From Microscillaceae bacterium (lineage in GTDB: Bacteria; Bacteroidota; Bacteroidia; Cytophagales; Microscillaceae): DNA of 44,100 nucleotides. The notes beneath the pieces were generated by a model. It made no database searches. It was not told the origin of the DNA and worked only from the letters and a program-made list of their open reading frames with translations. The position numbers and the translations under genes are program-made. This document shows positions 19,248-28,752 of the stretch, in pieces. Every line of letters starts with the position of its first letter. Positions within the stretch are counted from its first letter, which is position 1. The stretch lies in NCBI GenBank assembly GCA_011390205.1, contig JAABSX010000032.1:1-44100 (forward strand), given 5' to 3'.

Positions 19248-20120
19248 TTAGCGAAGCGAAGCAAGCCTTTCAAACAATGCTTTCTCTTCGTCTGTCAGAT
19301 TTTTAGGCAGTTGTATGGCTATTTTGAGATACATGTCACCTGAATCTGTGGCACTGCTATAGACAGGCATTCCTAAATCTTTCAGGCGGAGGGTTTTGCC
19401 ATTGTCTGTGCCTGCTGGGATTTTAATCTGAATGCTGCTGCCTTTGATGGTAGGGATTTCTACCTTTCCACCCAAAATGGCTGTGTATAAGTCCACTTTT
19501 ATTTCTTGGTGTAGGTCATTGCCTTTTCGTTCAAAACGCCCGTGAGCTAGCACTTTTACTTTGATGAGTAAATCTCCTGGCTGTCCTCCATAGCCTTGTC
19601 CACCTTTGCCTCTTACCCTCAGCACTTGCTCATTGGCTACACCTGGCTTGATATTGACCTTGATTTGTTCTTGCCCTACATTGAAGGTGCGGGCAGTGCC
19701 GTAGGCTGCTTGCTCTAGAGATAAGGAGATTTCTACCTCTGCATCTTGCCCTTTTAGGTTTTGTTGGCTGCTGGCTCTAGGCTCACCTGCCCCTCCTCCA
19801 AAGAACTGCTTAAAGAAGTCAGAAACACCTCCGCCTCCGCTGCCAAAAATATCTTTGAGGTCAAAATCAAACCCGTCAAAACCTGTGTTTTCGTATTGCT
19901 GCCAGTTTGCTCCTAATCGGTCATACTTTGTCCTCTTGGCTGGGTCACTGAGCACATTGTTAGCTTCGGTGATTTCTTGGAATTTTTTTTCCATGTTTTT
20001 ATCTCCTTGGTGCTTATCAGGGTGATATTTTATGGCAAGTTTTCGGTATGCCTTTTTGATTTCCTCTTGGCTGGCACTTCGGCTTACGCCCAATATTTTG
20101 TAATAATCTTGGTATTGCAT
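19248..20120 (-). CDS. DnaJ-type co-chaperone without zinc finger (CbpA-like)
   Basis: The 290-residue protein has an N-terminal J domain (residues 1-70) with the HPD motif H33-P34-D35, which stimulates the DnaK ATPase. A glycine- and phenylalanine-rich linker (about 75-115, including [11 protein letters not shown] and FFGGGAGEP) and two DnaJ C-terminal beta domains (about 125-280) follow. No cysteine-rich zinc domain is present, so it is CbpA-like rather than full DnaJ. It probably delivers clients to DnaK under stress. No dnaK or grpE lies nearby. Confidence 0.93.
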   Translation of the reverse strand: MQYQDYYKILGVSRSASQEEIKKAYRKLAIKYHPDKHQGDKNMEKKFQEITEANNVLSDPAKRTKYDRLGANWQQYENTGFDGFDFDLKDIFGSGGGGVSDFFKQFFGGGAGEPRASSQQNLKGQDAEVEISLSLEQAAYGTARTFNVGQEQIKVNIKPGVANEQVLRVRGKGGQGYGGQPGDLLIKVKVLAHGRFERKGNDLHQEIKVDLYTAILGGKVEIPTIKGSSIQIKIPAGTDNGKTLRLKDLGMPVYSSATDSGDMYLKIAIQLPKNLTDEEKALFERLASLR

Positions 20121-20469
20121 AGGTTTTTGTTTTTATAACATACGGATGACTAAGTAAATGTGCCAATGTGTAAATATGCTTATGTGTCAGTTATCAGTAT
20201 ATTGTACAAAAAATACTGTCCTTTGTGTAGGTAAAGACACTTGCACAGCCCTTACTCTAGCTCAAGTGATAATTTAGTAGCAAACAACGCCAATAAAAAC
20301 CACTTTTGAGCAGACATTTACTGTATAAACACAGACAAGTGAATATGTATTCAAGGTTTGTGTAATAAAAACACAAATTTAGAATGCTTGTGTATATTTT
20401 TTCTAAAAGTTGGTCAAAAATTTCTCCATCTTAAGACAGCACACCACCTTAAGGGTCTTCTGTAGCTTT
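20121..20469. other. Intergenic region, 349 bp, no gene seen
   Basis: AT-rich, with no credible open frame. It would hold the minus-strand promoter of the DnaJ-like gene, though I found no exact -7 match, and the terminator candidate of the T9SS cargo gene at 20362-20393. Confidence 0.6.
20362..20393 (-). terminator. Probable terminator of the T9SS cargo gene
   Basis: Read on the minus strand, ACACAAG and TTTGTGT form a 7-bp stem (one G-T pair) with a 9-base loop, followed by TTTTATTACA. It lies about 77 bases after the stop codon. Confidence 0.5.
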
Positions 20470-23013
20470 TTATTCTTTGACCATTTTTAGGGTAAAGTAT
20501 TGATACGGATTTCGGATAGTCATCAGATAAATCCCCGAACGCAGCATCAGGATGGCTGCATTTAACTTCTCTGAAGCATCTGTTCCTTTACTTTGAAAAT
20601 CCTGACTTAGTTTGCCTTGTGCATCCCTGATTTGTATTTGGTAGAGGGTATGAGGCAGCAAGCCCGAGAGATGAATCTCTTGCCCGTCTCGGAGGGGATT
20701 GGGGAATAGCTTGGGTTGGGCTTGCATGCCCTGCAAAAATATACGCTCAGCATACTGATAGTCTCCGTTTTTGTCTATTTGTTTGAGGCGATAATAGGCA
20801 GATTCAGATTCTTGATGCCTTAACAGGTATTGATTGGGGGCTGAAGCTGAGCCTTTCCCTTCTACAAAAGCTATTTTTTCAAAATACTGTCCGTTCTTGC
20901 TTTTTTCTACTTCAAAGCCTAGGTTATTCACCTCATTGGCTGTCTGCCAGTGTAGAGATATATTTTGGCTGTCTTCTCTCTTTGCTTCAAAACCCAGTAA
21001 ACTGACAGGCAAGGGTGCAAGGCTCTCACTGAGTGTCCAACTTGAAAAATCTGTAATGCCTTGTTTCTCTGCATAGTTTGCCGTAAAATCACTGGCATCT
21101 GGGCTAAAAGACTGCCAGCCTGTGCTTGCCGACCATCTTGAAATGAGCAAGGGTTCAGACAAGCCGTTTAGCTCAGATTCTGCATAAGTAATTCGGAGGT
21201 TGGTAGCAGGGATGGGGCTGACAGTAGAGGAGACTGCATATATTTTTTTGATGCCTAGCCCGCCACCACCTTGGTAGTGATACCTGGATATATTGACCTG
21301 ATAATCAGCCCCTGTGGTTCTATTCAAGGTGATGCCAAGCCCTGCTATCTCTGTGGGCGTATTATTGATGTTGCGGGCAGTGCAGGTGATTGCCCCTCCT
21401 TGGCTGGCTTCTGTAGTGGCGGTATTGTCTGTGATGATGTGGTTATTGGCCTTGTTTTCTTGTATTCCTCCAGTGCTGCCTAGGTTGAGATTGAAGCCGT
21501 TAAGGTTGATTTTGCCGGCTGTGAGGTTAATTCTACCATTGGTCAGGGAGATATTTCGGGTAAGGGTAGTCGTGCCTGCATGGTTAATTTCTAATCCGTT
21601 GGTATTCAAGATTAGGTTGGCAATGCCCAAGACCGAGTTTGGGTTATTGATTACAAATTTGCCCGTAATGCTGCTGTTTTGGGTAATACTGCCCGAGCCT
21701 CTGATGCCATCTCTAAAAACCTTCTCGCCTGTATTTTGAAAAGTAACTGAGCCATTGACTTCTAAGATTCCACGGAAAGTGGTAGGTGTATTTGCTCCCA
21801 CATTTCCTACATTTTGAGAGATTCTAAAAATAGGGATTTCGTTGATTGCATTTCCGAAGTAAGTCTGTCCCTCGGTTGTAAAAGCCAAACTAACATTCCA
21901 GTGAAAAACAGCTCCTGTTTCATAAGTAAAAGCACTGGCAGTGTTTCCTGCGTAGGCTTGTGAGATACCTGTGGCTTCTTTACTTACTCGGATTTCTCCT
22001 CCTGTTTTGGCACGGACAGTAGCCCCTGCTTCTAATGCCAAGATTGCACCACCATTGTGATTAAAGACACCCTCTACGCTGAGGTCATCTCCTGCACCAT
22101 TGGCAAGGGTAATCGTGCCTGCGGTATAATTAAGGATGCCCCCCGATTTGATTTCTAGTTGGTCAGTGCTGATGTTGCTGTTTACAAGCACAGTATGCCC
22201 GCTTCGGATGCTGACGACATTGGCGGCAGTCGTAGGCACTAGAGTCGCATTAATCCAAGTGCCATTGTCAGAAGAGGATTCCCAAGTATTGGGTGTATTC
22301 CAAGTCCCACTTTGTCTGCTTCTAAAATAATCACTGGCACTGCTCGTAGCCGCACCATCCAAAATCACCGCTCCATTGAGTTCTAGGTCATTTCCCGAAG
22401 CTATGTTATTGATGTACCAAGTCCCTGCAGCATTGCTTGCCCCCCATATTACGAGCCTGAAAGTAACGGTAGTGGCAGAGGGGACTGCCTGAAGTGCTGT
22501 GATGCCTGATAAATCTATGGCGGCTTGTAGGTTTCCTGCAGCATCTGTATTTGTTCCCCACGTGATGGCAGTGCCAATGTCTGTAAAGGTAGTTCCATCT
22601 AGGCTGTATTGCCAGATACCAGTGGTAGGGGCTGTCTCTGACCTACGAATATTGTATGCACTGATGGAGCTTAGATTTATTTTGTATCCTGTATTGGGTT
22701 TTACGGCAAAGGTGATGAATTCATTGTTGGTAATGGCTGCACTTTGATTGGCTGCATCAAAGCCATTCCCTCCCCAAGCATTGTTTGCTGCTGTGCCACT
22801 TGTAGTGATGCCTGAGCCTCTGCTCAGTGCTGTGATGCTTACATTAGGGTCACTGCTAGAGGGAATAAATGGAGAGACTCCATAGCTTGAAACTCCTTCT
22901 ACCTCCCAGACTGTGATTTGGGCTGAGAGAGGGTTTAAGGTTGCCAGAGATAAAATAAAAAAGAAGCATAAAACGCAAAGCCTTGTTTGGGCGGAAGTAA
23001 AGAGTAGTAACAT
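20470..23013 (-). CDS. Secreted protein with type IX secretion C-terminal sorting domain
   Basis: The 847-residue protein has an N-terminal signal peptide (about residues 1-31), then beta-rich repeats with many Asn, Thr, Gly and Ile (about 35-640), including segments like GTWNTPNTWESSSDNGTW, often seen in adhesin-like Bacteroidota proteins. A domain resembling the fibronectin-like module that precedes sorting domains (about 690-765, SLHWQTANEVNNLGFEVEKS) follows, then a T9SS type A sorting domain (about 770-847: PKLFPNPLRDG, GIYLMTIR). It is expected to cross the outer membrane through the T9SS and be attached to the surface or released. No enzymatic motif is visible; an adhesive or structural role is only an inference. 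Confidence 0.87.
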   Translation of the reverse strand: MLLLFTSAQTRLCVLCFFFILSLATLNPLSAQITVWEVEGVSSYGVSPFIPSSSDPNVSITALSRGSGITTSGTAANNAWGGNGFDAANQSAAITNNEFITFAVKPNTGYKINLSSISAYNIRRSETAPTTGIWQYSLDGTTFTDIGTAITWGTNTDAAGNLQAAIDLSGITALQAVPSATTVTFRLVIWGASNAAGTWYINNIASGNDLELNGAVILDGAATSSASDYFRSRQSGTWNTPNTWESSSDNGTWINATLVPTTAANVVSIRSGHTVLVNSNISTDQLEIKSGGILNYTAGTITLANGAGDDLSVEGVFNHNGGAILALEAGATVRAKTGGEIRVSKEATGISQAYAGNTASAFTYETGAVFHWNVSLAFTTEGQTYFGNAINEIPIFRISQNVGNVGANTPTTFRGILEVNGSVTFQNTGEKVFRDGIRGSGSITQNSSITGKFVINNPNSVLGIANLILNTNGLEINHAGTTTLTRNISLTNGRINLTAGKINLNGFNLNLGSTGGIQENKANNHIITDNTATTEASQGGAITCTARNINNTPTEIAGLGITLNRTTGADYQVNISRYHYQGGGGLGIKKIYAVSSTVSPIPATNLRITYAESELNGLSEPLLISRWSASTGWQSFSPDASDFTANYAEKQGITDFSSWTLSESLAPLPVSLLGFEAKREDSQNISLHWQTANEVNNLGFEVEKSKNGQYFEKIAFVEGKGSASAPNQYLLRHQESESAYYRLKQIDKNGDYQYAERIFLQGMQAQPKLFPNPLRDGQEIHLSGLLPHTLYQIQIRDAQGKLSQDFQSKGTDASEKLNAAILMLRSGIYLMTIRNPYQYFTLKMVKE

Positions 23014-23154
23014 ATCGATTGATTTTTGGGTAAATAAATGGTAAAATTACATGTATGGTTTGTTTATTTATGTTTTGGTAGGTCAAGCGTTTGTATAAAA
23101 TAAGTTTATTTGGCTAAGTAATGAGTGTCAAACAAAAATATCCTTAAAAAGTGT

Positions 23155-23205
23155 AAAGTCCTAGTTTATCAAATTAAGTTTTGGTTATTATTTTGATAGG
23201 ACTTT
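23155..23205 (-). terminator. Long imperfect inverted repeat, terminator-like, after the FG-GAP gene
   Basis: AAAGTCCT (23155-23162) pairs perfectly with AGGACTTT (23198-23205), and inside it ATCAAA pairs with TTTGAT, with an asymmetric bulge. On the minus strand it is followed by ACACTTTTT. It lies 49 bases after the FG-GAP gene stop and 142 bases before the cargo gene. Confidence 0.5.
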
Positions 23206-23253
23206 GTTTATTCTCTCAATAATGATAAAACCTTGTAAACTATTTGATGGGTT

Positions 23254-25236
23254 TTATTTTATTCCGTAAGCGATTCTAATGCCACCAGTATGCAACCCTA
23301 TGATTAAATCAGGGATGCCATCGGCATTCAAATCACTGACTACAGGAAAGATACTTGCCCCCAAATCTTCCTCAAGAAAGCTGTTTAGGAGTATATTTTT
23401 GAAAAGGAGTGTTTTTGCTTGCCATGTTTGTTCACTCTGTAGGTCAAAATCAGGGTAAAGCCTCAAGATACCTTCTCCATCTCCAGTGAGCAAATCAGGA
23501 ATGCCATTTTGGTTAAAATCTACCAAAACAGGGTTGAGGTGATGCCTGATTCCTTGCTTTTTGATGCCTCCCAGTGTATCTGTTTTGAGGGTGTAAGAGG
23601 ATGGATTTTCTTCTATAAGATGTGTAAGATTTCCACGTCTTTTGCCCAGAAAGATATGCGTTTTTTGGTCTGTTGGAGAAGTGAAAAAGTAGGGAAAATC
23701 ACCATATTCTAGGCTGATATTGGGTTCAAATGTCTTTTTGGTATCTAGTTTAAATGCTGTCCCTTTTTTAGCTTGATTGATAAAAAACAAGAGTTTTGCT
23801 TCTTTTCCTTGGTGATAGACCAGCCCCAGATCAGGGGCATTGTCTGCGTTGATGTCAAAGAAAAAAGGTTTAATATCAGTGATTTGCCAAGCTGAGAGCC
23901 CCAAGTAATCCTCGTCTATAAGTGTAAAATGTGGTTTTTGGGCTGTGCCTATGTTTTGGTAGTGTTGTAGCCTTGCTTTAAAATTATTTTCTGTCATATT
24001 TCCACGCTCCCCCACGAGCATATCCAAATCACCATCTGCGTCCAAATCTTGCAAGGCAGGGAAGGCATTCTCACCTACTTCTAGCATTTCACTTTGGAGA
24101 AAATCATTTTGCCTAAACTGAAAATCAGGCTTAGATTCACTGCCTACATTCTCATAAAGCCAAACTGAATGCTGAAAATCGATTTTATTTTCTGAATTAG
24201 AGAACACATTTGGGCTTACGAGCATGTCTTGCTTGCCATCTGCGTTGATGTCTTCAAAAAAAACTGCAGGAAACTCCTCCAACACAATGGGTTTGCTGGG
24301 GGGGAATGCTTGGTCAAACTCCTTAAAAAGGGCCTTTTGGGCTGTGCCTACATTGGGCAGGTAATAAATATATGGGCAAGAAACATCTCCGATGAGTGCA
24401 TCTAGGAGTCCGTCTCCGTTGAGGTCTTTGAGGGCTAGTGTAGAGCCTACATGCATTGTCTTGGGGGGAATCACAGCCCCGCCGCCACCGCCCATAGATT
24501 CTACCTCACACACATAGCCAAAGGTATAATCCCCACAGTCTGCCCCCTCTATCAGTCCACCCCAGCATGAGCTTTTGCGCTCAAAATCTAATTGGTTAGC
24601 GTTTTTGTATTTTTCCTGACTCATATTTTGATGCAGCTCAAGCCAGCTTCCTTGTGCAAAATCAAAACAAAGGATGTCCAAATCTCCATCCGAGTCTAAA
24701 TCTTGTATGATAGGAATGTCCATCATGTTTACTTGTAGGTTTACCATCCCTCTGAAGCCCTTGGTGCGGATAGGGTCCATCACAAGCTGCCATTGTGGAG
24801 GGGCATTGGCTGGAGTGATATTTTGATATACTTTGATGCCAAAGGGGGTGTGTGTGAACAGGTCAGCTCGACCGTCATGGTCATAGTCCCGCAAAAGCAG
24901 CCAACCTTTGAGCCCAGCAGGAAAACAAGCTTCATATTGTGGGGCATATTGATAGATGCCCGCAGCATCGGTCAAAAAGGTATAAACTTTTCCTGCAGTA
25001 CGCTCAAAGACGATGAGGTCGGGTTTTTGGTCTTGGTTAAGGTCATAGCTAGAAAACTGAGGTGAGTTCAGCCCACCTACCCAAGCAAGCAGCATTTTTT
25101 TTGTTTGATTTGTGAGCGGAATATCTTGCTGCCACTCAAAGTATATGTTTTGTGCAGCTATCTGAGGGGAGGCTGCCCAGAGCAGTAGCCCTAGGAGTGT
25201 CGAGTAGTAATGGCTTATATTTGGGTACTTGAGCAT
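23254..25236 (-). CDS. Secreted FG-GAP/VCBS repeat protein
   Basis: The 660-residue protein has a signal peptide (about 1-28, ending in AAQN) and about nine calcium-binding loops of the FG-GAP/VCBS type spread over its length, for example DLNQDQKPDL, DYDHDGRADL, DLDSDGDLDI, DLNGDGLLDA and DLNADGIPDL. These suggest an integrin-like beta-propeller. A cysteine-containing insert (CWGGLIEGADCGDY) sits near residue 220. It is exported and probably surface-exposed or periplasmic. Unlike its neighbour it ends without a recognisable T9SS sorting domain; the last propeller repeat runs to the stop codon. The ligand is unknown. Confidence 0.85.
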   Translation of the reverse strand: MLKYPNISHYYSTLLGLLLWAASPQIAAQNIYFEWQQDIPLTNQTKKMLLAWVGGLNSPQFSSYDLNQDQKPDLIVFERTAGKVYTFLTDAAGIYQYAPQYEACFPAGLKGWLLLRDYDHDGRADLFTHTPFGIKVYQNITPANAPPQWQLVMDPIRTKGFRGMVNLQVNMMDIPIIQDLDSDGDLDILCFDFAQGSWLELHQNMSQEKYKNANQLDFERKSSCWGGLIEGADCGDYTFGYVCEVESMGGGGGAVIPPKTMHVGSTLALKDLNGDGLLDALIGDVSCPYIYYLPNVGTAQKALFKEFDQAFPPSKPIVLEEFPAVFFEDINADGKQDMLVSPNVFSNSENKIDFQHSVWLYENVGSESKPDFQFRQNDFLQSEMLEVGENAFPALQDLDADGDLDMLVGERGNMTENNFKARLQHYQNIGTAQKPHFTLIDEDYLGLSAWQITDIKPFFFDINADNAPDLGLVYHQGKEAKLLFFINQAKKGTAFKLDTKKTFEPNISLEYGDFPYFFTSPTDQKTHIFLGKRRGNLTHLIEENPSSYTLKTDTLGGIKKQGIRHHLNPVLVDFNQNGIPDLLTGDGEGILRLYPDFDLQSEQTWQAKTLLFKNILLNSFLEEDLGASIFPVVSDLNADGIPDLIIGLHTGGIRIAYGIK

Positions 25237-25302
25237 CTTTAGTTTATACGATCTCTGGTGTAATTTACTGATTAATTAGCACATTTGTGTATCATCAAAC
25301 AT

Positions 25303-25947
25303 TTAACACACTTCACCCATTACTCGTTTCGCAAAAGCCACATAGATTCCCCAAGTAAGCAATGTGCCAAGCCAAGCCCCTGCATAAATATCCTCAAAAA
25401 AATGCTGCACTAGATACATTCTGGAGATACCCGCCAAAAGGGCCAAAACAAAAAAACACAGCCCCCAAGCCTTAGAGTGTAGCAACAGTGCCAACAGACA
25501 GAAGCATGAAAATGCAGTGGTGGTATGCCCCGAGGGAAAACTTTGCATGGCATGCACCGAGACACCTTCTACAAAATGCAAGGGTGCATCAGTAGAAAAA
25601 TAAGACAAAGGACGAGGCACGTCTGCAAAAATCAGTTTTTTTAGTGCCTGCACTGACAGACCACTTGCCGCAAAGCAAATAAGCCCCAGAAAGGCTGCCT
25701 TTCTCTTCCAAAAGAATAAGCCCATGATGAGCAAAATATAAAAAAAACCATCGCCTACCACAGTATAATAACTAAAAAACAAATCTAGCCAAGGGCTGTG
25801 CCATTGGTTGAGCCAAACTACGGCGAAGCCTTTTTCTTGAGTCAGTATCAAAACTGCACCCAAAAGAAAAAAAAGCAAACAAGCCACCAAAAAACCTTGG
25901 CCTTTTTGTGGAAACGGAGCTGTCGATGAAGTAAGCCTTTTGTTCAT
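25303..25947 (-). CDS. PAP2 family membrane phosphatase
   Basis: The 214-residue protein with about six membrane segments contains the full three-part acid phosphatase signature: K104 to R112-P113 (KLIFADVPRP), P138-S-G-H141, and S175-R176 with H182 and D187 (SRMYLVQHFFEDIYAG). Family members remove phosphate from lipid phosphates such as undecaprenyl pyrophosphate or phosphatidic acid, or from lipid A. The sequence alone does not choose between these. The gene sits 66 bases upstream of the FG-GAP gene on the same strand. Confidence 0.92.
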   Translation of the reverse strand: MNKRLTSSTAPFPQKGQGFLVACLLFFLLGAVLILTQEKGFAVVWLNQWHSPWLDLFFSYYTVVGDGFFYILLIMGLFFWKRKAAFLGLICFAASGLSVQALKKLIFADVPRPLSYFSTDAPLHFVEGVSVHAMQSFPSGHTTTAFSCFCLLALLLHSKAWGLCFFVLALLAGISRMYLVQHFFEDIYAGAWLGTLLTWGIYVAFAKRVMGEVC

Positions 25948-25996
25948 ATTACTTTTTGTCTGTTTCTCACAAAATTAAGATAGTTTACGGACATTT

Positions 25997-26806
25997 TTAG
26001 TGAAATCTTAGCTTCAGCCCTGCCCCCACGGTCCAGATATTCACAGATTGGTAGTAGCGTGCATAGAGTGCATTCACACCCCCATAGACCTTAAAATGTG
26101 GTTTTAAGACGAGGGCATAGCTTATTTCTCCGTTGAGTTCGGTGCGTGGGTTGGTGCTTCCTAGCTCATTGCTGACATTCTGCGTGTATCTAAATTCAGG
26201 TGCAAAACGAAGTTTTTGATTGATGAAGTACATATCTAGGCTTGTGGTCAGCTCGGGGTAGCTGAGGTTGGTATCGTATTCGTGCATAATGCCCACACCC
26301 GTGCGAAAGGTTACCTGCGGAGTATTGACCCAAGCAATCTGTATAATTTGCCAATCAAGGGTATTGTAGATATCCGAACCCTCCAGACGAGGTTCTATCA
26401 GAGATGAAAAGCGAAAATCAGTAGAAAAAATACCGACTTGCCCCCTGACTCTAGGGCGGAGAGAGTGATAATCATTGGGGATGCCTCCGTAGTTGAGTTC
26501 TACATCCAGTCCAAATTTAGGATTGAGCAAGCCTTGTTCACGTTTTTCTATGCGTCTTTCTTTCAGATAAGCTCGCTCTTCGGGGCTGAGCCACAGCCCT
26601 GAAAGCATAATATCTATCACATCTATGAATAAATTGGCGAATAAATTAGATGTAAAGCCATCCGAAGACCTTCTTGAGCTGCTACTGCTGCTAGAAGAGC
26701 CAGATACATTTTGCTGGGCTTTGTCTTTGATGCTTTCTATTTTTTGGCTATAGCTAAGCAAGGGAATCGCCAGCAGAATGATTAAAGTGAATATTTTTAG
26801 TTTCAT
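25997..26806 (-). CDS. Exported protein, probable outer-membrane beta-barrel, function unknown
   Basis: The 269-residue protein has a signal peptide (about 1-20, ending in SYSQ), then a linker with a run of eight serines followed by arginines, an amphipathic helix near LSPEERAYLKERRIEKRE, and from about residue 95 alternating hydrophobic/polar strands with aromatic ends (FGLDVELNYGGIP, VTFRTGVGIMHEY, PHFKVYGGVNALY). It closes with VGAGLKLRFH, typical of an outer-membrane barrel C-terminus ending in an aromatic-rich strand. I do not recognise the family. It precedes the PAP2 gene by 49 bases on the same strand. Confidence 0.7.
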   Translation of the reverse strand: MKLKIFTLIILLAIPLLSYSQKIESIKDKAQQNVSGSSSSSSSSRRSSDGFTSNLFANLFIDVIDIMLSGLWLSPEERAYLKERRIEKREQGLLNPKFGLDVELNYGGIPNDYHSLRPRVRGQVGIFSTDFRFSSLIEPRLEGSDIYNTLDWQIIQIAWVNTPQVTFRTGVGIMHEYDTNLSYPELTTSLDMYFINQKLRFAPEFRYTQNVSNELGSTNPRTELNGEISYALVLKPHFKVYGGVNALYARYYQSVNIWTVGAGLKLRFH

Positions 26807-26989
26807 ATTAGTAAAAGTTGTGTTGTAAGATTCTGTTGGTTTTTAGACAGTAAAAGGAAGTAAAAAGTTGCTTTGGTTTGGGGTTAAATTTTCTTAAATC
26901 TAAGCACTTTGTAAAGAATGATGGAGATGTTCTTAGGCTATTTTTTTGAAAACAAGAGGGATGTAGTCTATGAAATTATCTTTATTGCT

Positions 26990-26997
26990 TAAATTTG
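26990..26997 (+). promoter_or_regulatory. Bacteroidota -7 promoter element before the PolX-like gene
   Basis: TAAATTTG matches TAnnTTTG and lies 26 bases before the GTG start at 27023, a spacing like that at the PorW and PBP1A genes. Confidence 0.5.
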
Positions 26998-27022
26998 TAG
27001 AAAAAATAAACTCACTAAAACT

Positions 27023-28720
27023 GTGGAAAACAAAGACATTATCCGTCAAATAAAATTGTATGGCTCTATTTTGGAATTAAATGGGGAGAATAGTTTTAAA
27101 ATACGCTCCTACCAAAATGCAGTGTTTAACCTTGAGCGTGTCAAACAACCCCTCAAAAAACTATCTCTCAACGAATTAGAAAAACTAGAAGGAATCGGCA
27201 AGGCCATTGCTGCCAAAATAGATGAAGCCAACCAAAAAGGAATCTTCCGTCAATTAGAAGAAATCTTGGCACAAACCCCCAAAGGCGTGGTAGAGATGCT
27301 CGGCATAGATGGGCTAGGAGTCAAAAAAGTACGCACCCTCTGGCAAGAACACAAAATAGAAGACCTCGAGCAGCTCTTAGATGCTTGCGAAAATAACCAA
27401 ATCGCTCCGCTCAAAGGCTTTGGTGAGAAAACCCAAGAAAACATTCGCCAATCACTCATTTTCTTTAAAAGCACTTCTGGAAAAGTTCGCTTCCCCGAAG
27501 CGGAAATGTGGGCTTTGCATATCAAAGAATACCTCCAAAATATACACAAAGACCTAAAAATAGAAATCGTAGGAGCGGTGCGCCGAAAATTAGAAATCAC
27601 AGAGACCATTCATCTTTTGGTGAGCACCACAGAAGATGAGGCTGTCTTTGAGGTATTAGATAAAGCCGATTTTTTAGAAAGAATACTTCCTTCCCCGAGT
27701 CTTTTTGCATGGCATGGATCTATTCAGGACAATAAATTAAAATTAGTACTGCGTACTTGCCTGCCCGAAAGGCTTGTCAGTGAGGTATTTATACACTCGG
27801 CAGCTTCGGCACACCTCGCTTACCAAGCACCAAAGCAAGAAAAAACATTGCTGCAAGTAGCACAAAGTGCTGTTTTTCAAGATGAAACAGACATCTATAA
27901 AGCCATAGACTTGCCCTACATCGTGCCCGAAATGCGGGAAGGCTACCAAGAATTGGCACTTGCACAAGAGGGAAAATTGCCCCTACTCCTCAAAACCGAA
28001 GACATCAAGGGAATTATCCACGCTCACTCTACCTACAGTGATGGCAAAAATACCCTCGAAGAAATGGCTCAAGCTTGCAAAAAAGCAGGCTACGAATACC
28101 TTGGGATTACAGACCACTCTCAGACCGCAGTCTATGCTAGCGGACTTAAAGACTATGCCGTCAAAAAACAACACGAAGAAATAGACCAACTCAATGAAAA
28201 ACTAGCTCCTTTTAAGATTTTTAAAGGAATAGAATCTGATATTTTGGGTGATGGCTCACTAGATTATCCCGAAAATATCCTCAAAACCTTTGATTTTGTG
28301 ATTGCTTCGGTGCACAGTAGCCTCAAAATGGATATAGAAAAAGCCACCCAAAGATTAATCCGTGCCATAGAGAATCCGTACACGACTATGCTCGGACATC
28401 CTACAGGGCGAATCTTACTCCGCAGAGAAGGCTATCCCATTGATTATGAGCAAATTACAGAGGCATGTGCCAAGCACGGCGTCGTGATAGAAATCAATGC
28501 CTCCCCGTATCGCTTAGATTTGGATTGGCGTTGGGTAGGGCTTGCCCTCGAGAAAGGCGTAAAACTGAGCATTAACCCTGATGCACACGCCACAGCAGGC
28601 ATTGGAGATGTGAGATTTGGGGTAGATACAGGCAGAAAGGGCGGACTGACGGCTGCCCAGACTGTGAATGCCTTGCCTTTGGCTGAGTTTGAGGCCTTTC
28701 TGAAGGAAAGAAAAAAATAG
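27023..28720 (+). CDS. polX: PolX-family protein: degenerate polymerase X domain fused to an intact PHP nuclease domain
   Basis: The 565-residue protein begins with GTG. Residues 1-150 form the helix-hairpin-helix DNA-binding part (LEGIGKAIAAKI, IDGLGVKKVRTL, LKGFGEKTQENI). Residues 150-300 correspond to the palm and fingers, but the site aligned with the family DxD reads ETIHLLV (T195, H197) and the third aspartate position is V242, so metal binding for polymerisation looks lost. The PHP domain (330-560) keeps its metal ligands: H333, H335, H365, E404, H431, H459, D520 and H522. I infer a 3'-5' exonuclease or AP-endonuclease-like repair enzyme with an inactive polymerase. The oxygenase gene follows 32 bases later. 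Confidence 0.9.
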   Translation: MENKDIIRQIKLYGSILELNGENSFKIRSYQNAVFNLERVKQPLKKLSLNELEKLEGIGKAIAAKIDEANQKGIFRQLEEILAQTPKGVVEMLGIDGLGVKKVRTLWQEHKIEDLEQLLDACENNQIAPLKGFGEKTQENIRQSLIFFKSTSGKVRFPEAEMWALHIKEYLQNIHKDLKIEIVGAVRRKLEITETIHLLVSTTEDEAVFEVLDKADFLERILPSPSLFAWHGSIQDNKLKLVLRTCLPERLVSEVFIHSAASAHLAYQAPKQEKTLLQVAQSAVFQDETDIYKAIDLPYIVPEMREGYQELALAQEGKLPLLLKTEDIKGIIHAHSTYSDGKNTLEEMAQACKKAGYEYLGITDHSQTAVYASGLKDYAVKKQHEEIDQLNEKLAPFKIFKGIESDILGDGSLDYPENILKTFDFVIASVHSSLKMDIEKATQRLIRAIENPYTTMLGHPTGRILLRREGYPIDYEQITEACAKHGVVIEINASPYRLDLDWRWVGLALEKGVKLSINPDAHATAGIGDVRFGVDTGRKGGLTAAQTVNALPLAEFEAFLKERKK

Positions 28721-28752
28721 CCGTAATTTCTCTCAAAACATCTGAGGTCTGC

